From assembly GCA_950097015.1 (NCBI GenBank), contig CATNEN010000001.1:7125001-7189000 (forward strand): a stretch of 64,000 nucleotides of DNA. The letters are read 5' to 3'. This DNA comes from Macrostomum hystrix. Taxonomy: Eukaryota > Platyhelminthes > Macrostomidae. Of the stretch, positions 38,701 through 46,100 are shown one piece after another (the stretch's first letter is position 1; each line of letters begins with the position of its first letter). The notes beneath the pieces were generated by a model. That model had not been told where the DNA came from. It saw nothing but the letters and a program-made list of their open reading frames with translations, and ran no database searches. The position numbers and the translations under genes are program-made.

Positions 38701-39832
38701 ACTCTTTACAAATGAAAGTGTTTTTTGCTTGCATGGGACCATCCATCCATAGTGTTTTTAGTTTTTACTAAAAGCGGAAACTTATTTTTACCTTTGACGA
38801 GTTCAATACACAATTTCCTAAATTTTAAGGCTTTTTCGCGTTACAATGAGTGGTTTTACCGGAATGCGAAGTTTCGTCATTATTTGATAAACTTAAAAAA
38901 ATCTTAATTGGAAAAATTGTTTAACTTTTTCCTCTTTATTTCTAGTTCCCTCAGTCGACAGCCTACCCAGTCAGGGAACACTAGACGAAGAATGTGAACT
39001 AATCACGGAAACAGAGGACGATTTTTCAAGAATACACCGAAACGATGCAAAGTGAGGAGCATTTCTTACTTATTTGATTCTCGAATATCTTGATACGCTC
39101 TGATATGTATGATCTAAAAATATTTTCTGAAACCACTTGGCGTGATGCACAAGATCGCAAAATAGTCTAGTCTAACAAATTACATAATTTTATTAAAATA
39201 TTATTTTTTCTGCATGCTATAGCATATGCTGGGATTTCAAATATTAATTATAAATAATTTCTTTTTTCTTTGTTTTAATCGTAAGTTGTAAACGCTAGTT
39301 ATCAACTCACATTAATTAAATCAAAACTGAACCTCGTAGATCTCGCAAGACTTTCAAATCGTGGCGCGGACGTCAGCAGCGCAGCCAGCGTCGATCGCAG
39401 AAATCTTCAACTCATTGTGCCGGAGGCAGTCTAGAGTCTAGTGATTTTAACACCTCCGCGGCGGCTGCAGCATTGCACTGCCTTCCATCACCCATTCCCG
39501 AGGGTCGTCTTTCAGAAGATCGAAATCAGCACCAGCAGCAACAGCGAAATCGAACTACAGGTGGAGGCTTGTTCAAGTTTGCAAGACACAACAGCGGTCG
39601 TCAAACACGTAGAGTAGACAGTCCGCTTCACGTCGAACTAGCCAGTGTTGAGCCTAGCGACGCTGGGAGCGATATCGCTCTGGTCAATAATCCAGGCTCA
39701 GCTTCAACGTCTGCCGGTATTGCCGGCACTAGTGGCACTGTAGCTGTATCAAACAAAAAGCATGCCGACAACGGTGAGCGCGTTGATGACTCAGAGAATG
39801 CGGCCTTTCTCTTAGAGGAATTAATTGTCTGA
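8746..39832 (+). CDS. unc80: unc80 homologue (NALCN channel scaffold), 5'-incomplete, 28 exons
   Basis: UNC80 is a large cytosolic HEAT-rich scaffold that, with UNC79, supports the NALCN sodium-leak channel at neuronal membranes. Exons with GT-AG junctions and matching phases: 8746-9151, 10327-10881, 10964-11624, 12069-12323, 12400-12684, 13868-14230, 15379-15408, 16461-16649, 17737-17859, 18036-18295, 18388-18811, 18886-19106, 19279-19648, 20315-20329, 22386-22394, 23322-23441, 25280-25429, 26931-27083, 27184-27284, 27642-27665, 28279-28323, 29047-29133, 29434-29586, 29682-29780, 29884-29977, 33384-36248, 38946-39051, 39340-39832. Joined they give 2884 codons plus a TGA stop. Landmarks shared with human UNC80 (from memory) include VDILHAFTGFCMDP, LDLEAPVVARA, CVLLECAHFVHRC, PVAWELLLEAD, VFPSCICGAVVPIIHL, KDLKQTLRKEQC and SFPRKALETEFSLY. 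Human UNC80 has roughly 780 more N-terminal residues, so those exons lie upstream. Least certain are the small and low-similarity exons between 12.4 and 25.5 kb. Confidence 0.93.
9320..10172. repeat. 30-bp minisatellite in unc80 intron
   Basis: About 28 copies of a 30-bp unit built on aactaaacctaccctagaat plus cttctccagg or ctgctccagg. Several units lack one g (ccagaact). A distinctive unit containing cctactctagaacctgctct occurs near 9702 and again near 9970, so a block of about nine units was duplicated. It fills most of the intron between the first two unc80 exons in the window. Confidence 0.95.
10327..10881 (+). CDS. unc80: unc80 exon with Gly/Ala/Ser/Arg-rich disordered insert
   Basis: The first residues (SDVRNLLNYLREVHGCTFRR) match the conserved region of UNC80 that follows the FCMEP block. 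The remainder is a poorly conserved stretch of Gly runs, Ser, Arg and acidic residues, probably a disordered cytosolic linker with phosphorylation potential (many S/T-P and R-x-x-S sites). GC content is high compared with the flanking introns. Part of the unc80 gene entry. Confidence 0.9.
11762..12045 (+). mobile_element. tRNA-derived SINE, family A, full head
   Basis: Best copy of family A. An A box (tagcctagtgg, 11770-11780) and a B box (ggttcgattcc, 11814-11824) sit in a tRNA-like head, followed by the family body with taccagcatcagctgggg, cgtcccaccagtccatgg and cagccttcagatgcgcc. It lies in the unc80 intron between 11624 and 12069 and ends about 25 bases before the next splice acceptor. 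Confidence 0.85.
12685..13867 (+). other. unc80 intron with SINE remnant
   Basis: Intron between two phase-1 junctions. It is AT-rich apart from a SINE B fragment at 13355-13540. I see no further exon with matching phase. Confidence 0.6.
13355..13540 (+). mobile_element. SINE family B, 3'-truncated
   Basis: Sense copy sharing gtccctgagctcga, gcgaggccacatt, gcgcagcagcggagagaa, ccttgagggccaacc and cactgcctgac with the copy at 45.1 kb. The tail found in the longer copies is missing. It lies in an unc80 intron, same strand as the gene. Confidence 0.8.
14231..15378 (+). other. unc80 intron
   Basis: AT-rich intron between the exon ending at 14230 and the 30-nt exon at 15379. No repeat family or additional exon recognised. 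Confidence 0.5.
15379..15408 (+). CDS. unc80: unc80 30-nt exon candidate
   Basis: Flanked by ttgtttcacaacag and a gtaaga-type donor; phase 1 at both sides, so it can be skipped without changing the frame. It encodes about ten residues (SRKFSEVGE core). The call rests on splice signals and phase, not on similarity. Confidence 0.5.
15409..16460 (+). other. unc80 intron
   Basis: Very AT-rich intron. No repeat family or exon recognised. Confidence 0.5.
16461..16649 (+). CDS. unc80: unc80 poly-Gln exon candidate
   Basis: A phase-1 exon encoding a Gln-rich stretch (QQQQQQLQQQQQPQLQ) made by cag/caa codons around 16518-16568. Such tracts are variable in length and usually disordered. No similarity to human UNC80 is visible. 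The frame, acceptor (ggccgtcag) and donor (gtaata) fit the chain of phase-1 exons on either side. Confidence 0.55.
16650..17736 (+). other. unc80 intron
   Basis: AT-rich intron, no repeat family or exon recognised. Confidence 0.5.
18036..19648 (+). CDS. unc80: unc80 conserved core exons (four exons)
   Basis: Exons 18036-18295, 18388-18811, 18886-19106 and 19279-19648 encode the stretch matching human FICTHVDYCHPHC (here FVCEHQ joined to GFCHPNCFERQQ), AAWELLLSMDE (here VAWELLLEADIE), LNAVLKFHTLWRFRYQVW (here MNAVLRFRSLWMSRFQVW) and FKIPPPSINFTLPSP (here FKIPPPNIEFVLPSP). The three introns inside are short. A Lys/Arg/Gln/Glu-rich helical stretch follows near 19440-19550. These exons fix the gene identity most firmly. 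Confidence 0.95.
20315..20329 (+). CDS. unc80: unc80 15-nt microexon candidate
   Basis: tgccacatattacag sits between a pyrimidine-rich acceptor (ctttttatctccgtacag) and gtaacg. Phase 1 on both sides, adding five codons. It follows the exon whose phase it matches. Splice signals and phase are the only support. Confidence 0.45.
22386..22394 (+). CDS. unc80: unc80 9-nt microexon candidate
   Basis: aaatcattg between a strong acceptor (ctgtctgtcctttgcag) and gtaagg. Phase 1 on both sides, adding three codons. Both splice signals are better than average for this gene. Confidence 0.45.
23322..23441 (+). CDS. unc80: unc80 exon, Ser/Arg-rich linker
   Basis: Phase-1 exon with a good acceptor (ccatcccctcccag) encoding SSAEPDHRRPSSAP and then a Gly/Arg stretch. 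Human UNC80 has a Ser/Arg-rich variable segment at the equivalent place. GC content contrasts sharply with the introns on either side. Confidence 0.65.
23442..25279 (+). other. unc80 intron
   Basis: AT-rich intron. An open frame at 24399-24671 is hydrophobic by chance AT composition and lacks matching splice phases. No repeat family seen. Confidence 0.5.
25280..25429 (+). CDS. unc80: unc80 150-nt exon candidate, Ser/Thr-rich
   Basis: Acceptor aatattttag, donor gtatgt, phase 1 at both ends, 50 codons without a stop. It encodes a Ser/Lys/Thr-rich segment with no match to human UNC80. Alternative: a chance open stretch; exclusion leaves the frame intact. Confidence 0.45.
25430..26930 (+). other. 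unc80 intron
   Basis: AT-rich intron without recognisable repeats or exons. Confidence 0.5.
26931..29977 (+). CDS. unc80: unc80 conserved exons with two small cassette-like exons
   Basis: Eight exons. Those at 26931, 27184, 29047, 29434, 29682 and 29884 align well with human UNC80 (VFPSCICGAVVPIIHL, DPNLFLRYFLEKLT, AMFNYI, VMFYVRTPSEGG, KDLKQTLRKEQC, DTRFQDILKDSLEFF). The 24-nt exon at 27642-27665 (NAFTQMRQ) and the 45-nt exon at 28279-28323 (QIAAPLKQLLPLTEE) are phase 0 on both sides. They sit where human UNC80 has only a short ISNRQD-type linker, so one or both may be alternatively used. Confidence 0.88.
29978..33383 (+). other. 3.4-kb unc80 intron
   Basis: Longest intron in the gene, AT-rich. 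An open frame at 33122-33319 is not needed: the flanking exons join directly in phase 1 to give a continuous UNC80-like sequence. No transposon recognised. Confidence 0.6.
33384..36248 (+). CDS. unc80: unc80 2.9-kb uninterrupted exon
   Basis: One exon encodes about 955 residues of the C-terminal half. It starts with MHNLMYYVRDFYFFKR, runs through SFPRKALETEFSLY, FPWGSDIGLFLNVINGTFIL, CVTVVSYAPESARAKQM, the helical repeats that follow and a Gly/Ser-rich loop, and ends in the Ser/Arg-rich tail. In human UNC80 the same region is, to my knowledge, split among many exons, so introns have been lost or never gained here. Acceptor caacttttag, donor gtaaga. Confidence 0.95.
36249..38945 (+). other. 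unc80 intron with small hairpin
   Basis: AT-rich intron. A nested inverted repeat lies at 38438-38498: outer arms ggactactaaa and tttagtagtcc, inner arms ctcccta and tagggag. An open frame at 37457-37660 has no phase-compatible exon, since the flanking exons join directly to give the expected VPSVDSLPS sequence. Confidence 0.6.
38946..39832 (+). CDS. unc80: unc80 last two exons and C-terminus
   Basis: Exons 38946-39051 and 39340-39832. The first gives PSVDSLPSQGTLDEE, similar to the acidic segment PSVVSEQE in human. The second is basic (RKTFKSWRGRQQRSQRRSQ) and then Ser/Gly/Ala-rich. The protein ends in FLLEELIV followed by TGA. The last residues (L-I-V) fit a class II PDZ ligand pattern; human UNC80 ends in ESHV, a class I pattern. 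Confidence 0.88.
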
Positions 39833-40338
39833 AGGCAAAGAAATTTTCATTTTTTCGTTTTTGTCCTTATCTATCTATATCAGCATAGGAAAAATATTTA
39901 CCAGAAAATGAGAGTTTGTAACTATAACTACAACTATGTTACATCGTTTTAATCTGTTGACTTTGAATGCGAAAGTTGACTATGTTGATGCAATGAAATT
40001 CCGGAAACTTTTGGCTCACCCTTATAATATGTTTTGAGCCCTAACAAAAACAAATAGTTTAAATCATCCGAAGAACTAAAAATTAAATTACAGAAGTCCT
40101 CAATTTTTCCTTTGTCTAGTCTGGCAATATTTAGAAGTGGTAAAGTATACCATCTATGCGTATGTAGTTAGTGCTGAGCATTTAAAAAATTTACTCAATT
40201 TTAATGTCGTTGTTTTCTAAGTCTTTAAATTACAGGCGAGCTAGAGTAGCAGGAAGTATTGGGTTATTTTAAGCAGTTTAAATTGAAATTTAAGCATGAA
40301 ATTTAGGCAAGTGCCACTGTGGCCTTGTAAATACCATC

Positions 40339-40344
40339 AATAAA
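40339..40344 (+). promoter_or_regulatory. Putative polyadenylation signal of unc80
   Basis: First canonical aataaa I see after the unc80 stop, about 0.5 kb downstream. A second occurs near 40382. Confidence 0.45.
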
Positions 40345-42580
40345 ACAAAAAAGATAAACTGCATTAAAACAAACGCTTAGTAATAAACTCAAGTTAAACC
40401 AAAAATGATAAAAATTTACGCCTCGCCTATAGTTTAAAAACTAAATTCTGCGAATCCTCGCTTTAGCGTAAAAGTTGATTAAGATTGCGTTAGAATACCA
40501 AAGTAGAAAAATAAGACATACTTCAGGATGGCTTGTACTTTTTAATTACCCGAGTACTCGATGACTGAATCTATAAACAAATTTCATAGAAAAGTACACA
40601 TTTTGCAGCATTTTTATGGTTGCGTGTAAATCTTACACACAGTTCAGTAATAAATAAAGTTTTCATTAAAAAATGTTTAGATTTTGAAAATAGCTTTTTT
40701 AATTTAAAGTAAACAGCAATGTGATTTTTGTGATTATTTTGTTTTTTTTTATGGTTATAGTTATACTCAAATAGTTCAAAAATGTTATATACTTTTTGTA
40801 TGGTGAGCGCCCGGCCGGATCTCAGAAACAAAATTTCATCTGTGGCTTAAGTTTAGATACTCTCCAAGATTACTGACTGAATAATCGACAAATCAAAAAA
40901 ATATTTTTTTTGGCAATCATTGATAGAACTTTAAACTGTACACAGTGCATGCGTCAACACAACTGCTCATGTTTTGCTAATTTAAAGATATTATCTTTAT
41001 CTCTTTTCTCCAAATGTATATAATGTACCAAAGTTAAAGTGCGATTTCCTTTAATTAAAAATCGTCTTCGAGTATTTTTCACATGTAGTTTAACTTTTTA
41101 TAGTACCGTTTATTTCAATTATTGTTCCATTTGCGCTTTTCCTCCGAATTCAAGTGTGAGGTCCAATCTGCAGGGCAATTGACGTTCTGCGCAATCGCGT
41201 TACCTATAGCGCCATAGTTAAAATTTTCTTGGACACCTAAAATATAGAGTAGCTCAAGCTCATTTATAAATATGTTTTTATCGATTTTGTATCCGTGTCA
41301 CTTGCTAAGTTCATGGCTCTTTTAATATAAGTACTCATTTTCATTTCGGTCGAGATAAAATGTTTCGAGTTTAATTTTGTTTTATGTGTATTATGTGTGT
41401 CTATTTTGTTTATGCTTAGAGTAAAAAGTCTTGTCGACTGCTGTCTTAAAACGCAATTGAACGCCTGTCTGCTTTTTATTTTCATGACATTTACAACACT
41501 CTCTTGTCAAACACATGATTTCTGAAAGTATAATTTTCGATTTCCTAGCGCGCTTTTTCTTCCTGTTTATTTGTTTACCTCCTAACTGTCCAGCCTTTAA
41601 TAATTTAGAACATCCCGTATTTTTTCTATCGCTAGTATAACTGCACTTTCTGAAACTAAATTAGCTTATGGTGATGTAAGTGACATGCTGACTGAATGCG
41701 TGAGAACCAACACTGCGGTCTATATCTCCAAATAAGGCGGCCGAATTATAGGATTTAAAAAATAAGCAATCCACAAACACCATTTTGCGAGTTGTCTATA
41801 TTCATACAATTCCTTATTTTATTACTCATATCATAGCTTCTGTTGGGGATGTTTCAAATAAAATCTAAGGATTTAAAATTATGTGAACTGGACCACATTT
41901 GTGCGCCTTTAATTAGAAAATTATTATGTCATTTTCCATTCCCGCTTTTTACTGTCATTTTGAAAATACACTAGGCATACTGATTTGGGCACGATAGAAC
42001 CCGTCGTCAATCAACTAATGGGCTTTACAGACCATTAGATTAAGAAATAAAACTAAAAATTGCTATGCAAAACTTGTTCTTAGCTTAACAGTATTAAAGG
42101 TTCGAGTATTGCGGTAAAACCTATATGGCAGTTAACTCGCATTTTGTTTATTGCTACTGGGCAGTCAATGCCCAAGCAGAAAGAGATGGCAGGAAAAACT
42201 ACACAAGAAGCCAACAACTTTGCCTGTTTATTGAAGAGTAAAATATATGAACTCGGGATTTCATATTTTTAAATACATAAAATATTTTTATATAGCTGGA
42301 AATGAAAATCATGTAATAAATTGGGCCAAACATATTCATGCTGAAAATATATTGTTGAAAGTGATATTGAAAAGTTAATCTTTACTATGTGGAAGAACTG
42401 GAAAACTGTGGAAATACGTTTTTTCGAATCAAACTTACTAAGTTTTAATTGCTTTGAACCAAAATTCATGCAAAATGTACAAGTAAGTGCATGGTTTGTT
42501 TTCTGAATGTTTTAGGTCAATTTACTTCACATAAACTGGCTTCTAGAACAATATGTTTCATTATGATTTCTAAGGATGAA

Positions 42581-42586
42581 TTTATT
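42581..42586 (-). promoter_or_regulatory. Putative polyadenylation signal of the minus-strand SLC26 gene
   Basis: tttatt on the + strand, AATAAA on the gene strand, about 190 bases past the stop codon. Confidence 0.45.
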
Positions 42587-42774
42587 GGAACAGAAATATT
42601 TATGTTTTAGTCAAGTCAGTAGTTTGCTATCGTTGACTGGAATATGATATTTAGAATGAATTGCTATTCTCTGTCACGATCTGCGAGGGTTTCTTTATAT
42701 CGGAAGTTATGTAGCTCGTTTGCTTATTTTCGACGCCTAAAAAGCAGCTTCAACCGCGGGCATTCCAGAAAAGT

Positions 42775-43139
42775 CTAAAGCGCCGAGTCTTCGTAGCCAG
42801 CATTTTCGTGTCCTCCGTCAGCCGCAATGTCTTCTGTATTAGGCAGGCTCTTCAGGATCTCGTTAAAATTCAACTCGAGCTCTTCACGATCGCGACGTGA
42901 CTCCTCGTCTTCGTGAACCTGTGTGCGATTGTTTTTTATTTTAGAGTGAAGCTTTCGATTTCAAATTGTTCATGCATTTTTCTTTTGTTGGTAAAAAGGT
43001 AAAAAATATTGATAAACGAAGTTATACCTACCAGAACATCGACAGTTCTGGTTTCCAATGAGCCAGAACCGTGAGTCTCATCAAACACAGGCAATGGTTT
43101 AGCATCGTCGGGTTGGTAGCGATTCTTAGTGGGTGACGA

Positions 43140-43174
<35 letters not shown>

Positions 43175-46100
43175 CAGTTATGGGTTCGATGGCATCCGAA
43201 TATTCAGACCTCACTCGTTGGCTAATTTTCCTGTTGGAGCCTGCGCCGCTTGAATCAGTGCCGCTAAAACCGGCCTCGTCCAAATTGGCCGAGCTGACTT
43301 GCTGGCGACTCACCTTGCGTGCGTGGCGACGCAGCTCTCGGGCTCCCTCGTCGCTGCCGGTGGACACAGCGGACAGCTTCTTATTGGCATGGTGATGTTG
43401 TGACAGACTGCGAATAAGTTTTTGTGGCAAGAAATTTAGTTTCATATGAGAGTATTCCATTTTCGTTCCTATCAACAGATTAACAATTTCAACCCTGAGA
43501 CCTACTGTTACCCAAACTCCAGATTTATTAAGTGTCAAAATCTGACAGATTACAGAATGAAGCTCTATCTACAGACCTACAACTGACCTACAAATTATAT
43601 GTGTAATTCATTAGTGGTTATTTTGCGAGCTTTTATTTTCATCATAATCTTACCGAGGCGCAGGCAGAGTTTCAATCTCATCGGAGCGGTCAAAAGCGGC
43701 ATTGCGATTCTCCGATTGAACACTCTCTGCATCGTCCTACAAAATTACGAAAAAACTGTTTAATATTTTGAGGCACTCTTTGACGCACAAAAAATCGAAG
43801 AAGGATAACATCTTCATTTTATAGCTCTCACCTCAACCAGTTCTTGGTACAGTGTTGAAAGGGCGTGAATCACAGCGTCGTGAACGGTGACAAACAGGCC
43901 GCCCTCTTCGCTCCGCTTAGAAAAGAAATTGGCTTTCCGCAGCTGCGATCGGACCAACGAGTTGCAGCCGCACAGATAGATTTCCACTCCGATTTTGTTA
44001 AAGTCGTCAACAATCAGAGACAACAGCCGAATTCCGACTGCGTCAGTGAAGGCGCAGGCTGACAGGTCGAAGATGATACAGAAGACATTGACTGTGGGTT
44101 CGTTTCCGTCGTCTCTGTCGTCGTCGATGTTGGGCTCGACTCTTCCATAGTTGTTTGTGTTGCTTCCGTACAGCTCATCAGTGGAGCCCTGAGCATGTTG
44201 GCGGGCCATTTCACTCTAAAATAACAAGGGAGCAAGCCAAGTGTGAAGTCGTTTCTGTAGCGAAAAAATTAAGCACTTTTGATTTTGTAACTTTTGCAGC
44301 TACAGACAAATAGGCGAAGTTATAGACAAACTAATTGATTGTGTTAGATGTTTAGGGTCTGTCTAAAATGAGGCAATTACTTTGCCTTCTCGTCATGCGT
44401 TGCTAGGCAAATACTCTATCAAAAAAGTTGATCTGCGTGCCTTTTGACACACAGCTTAGCCGTGTTTGCCCTTTAGTTCAGCTCATTGCTTGCTGAAGAT
44501 CGAGTTTACGTGTACACCACATACACCGCATCATGGTTTGAACTGCTTGGTCAATTTCAATGCTGGGTGCGTCATAGAATTTCGGCGCAATTTAAGCGCT
44601 TACATGCGTGACGTTGTCCAAGAGGTAACTATGACTGGATCGAACTGAGAGAATATATAGTCTTACCGGATGACTGCCCTCGGCCCAGACAGTGTCCAAC
44701 ACCTGTTTGACAGCCTGCTTATCCACAACTTCCGTGCGAATGTCCACATTGCCGTCTGCGTTTCCCGCTCGCTTGGCGTGAGCCTTGGCCTTGGCCAGAA
44801 TCTTCTTCGGGTTCATGGCTACCTGGCGGAATAGGCGTCTACGGAAGTTCTCGGCGCTGGCAAAGTACAGAGCGCCATCGAATTTGAAAACTCGAACGCC
44901 CGCGATTTCTTCGACCTTTTGATGAGAGAAAATAACAAAAAACGATTGTACACAAACTACTACATTAGTTGACTTACGAGTACAATCTTTAAGGATAGAT
45001 TAGAAACTAAAGAAATATTTAAGAAATTAAGGGGTAAAAACTAGCTTATGGGAATAGCTTTTAAACGGGAATAGCTTGTAATTAAGCATGTTACTATCAG
45101 CCAGAGACAGAATATGAGTGGTAGAGCGGTAAACGCGTCTGCTTCTCAAGGTCCCTGAGCTCGATTCCGCGGTGAGGCCACATTCATTTTGGAGGAAGCC
45201 ACGGAGAGAAGGCTTGAGGGCTTGTCGTGTAATCTACGCCCTTGAGGGCCAACCTCCAAGACACAGTGAATTGTACACTGCCTGACGATGAGATAGTCAA
45301 GGCAGATATACACACTTGTGTGAGTGTGTGCTCAGGAGTCAAGAGGAATGGGCAGATTTGCCTCCTCGCTGGCTGCGGGTCTAGTGTGACCAAATGATGT
45401 GCCATTGCCCGCAGCCCTCCTGCAATTTTTCTTATCAGCCAGACAGTAGGACAGTTAGCAACCTAGAACAAGAAAATCGTATCGTTTATGGGAAGGAATT
45501 AATTTTTCTCTTTCGAGCAGCATGGGCAAGAGTTAATTGTTAATAAATGATAAATTATTTCATCTGCTGAACTTCGATGGATTTTGGCACAAAGGTAAGG
45601 AAACTCACGCCTTTGATCTTCTTGACATTCTTATAGATGTCTGTCTCGGGCACACGGCCAAGCAGGTAGGCTTTCGGCGCCTGGGTGCGGAAGATCACAG
45701 TTGCCAACGAGAAAATGACGCCGATTAGCAGACCGATTGGCAGGTCTAGGCCAAGGATTGTGCCGAGAGTGACCACCCAGATGGCCTAGAAAGAAATCAG
45801 ATGTATTAATATTTAGCATAGAGCTCACGATATTAAAACTGGAGGACAGCTGCCCACCAAGCCATGCGCAAAGTGCTCACAAAATCGTAACGGTTGGTTC
45901 TCCACAATCTGGGTAGCTGGTCGAATTGCAGCATCATATTCTTCAGATTCACCAAGATAATACCAGACAGGACACACTGCAATAGAAAAAAATCAAAATC
46001 TTTCCTTGCTCTAATGTATTTTCGTGAACAAAGAGTACTATCGAACTACAAAGACTCACCTTTGGTACCGGAGAAAATATTGGAGCAAATGTCAGAATGC

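Larger units (their letters stand above)
39833..42774. other. Convergent intergenic region with both 3' UTRs
   Basis: unc80 (+) and the SLC26 gene (-) converge here. The DNA is AT-rich with no supported gene. The 3' UTRs presumably extend to the polyadenylation signals near 40339 and 42586; the middle 2.2 kb shows nothing recognisable. Confidence 0.65.
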
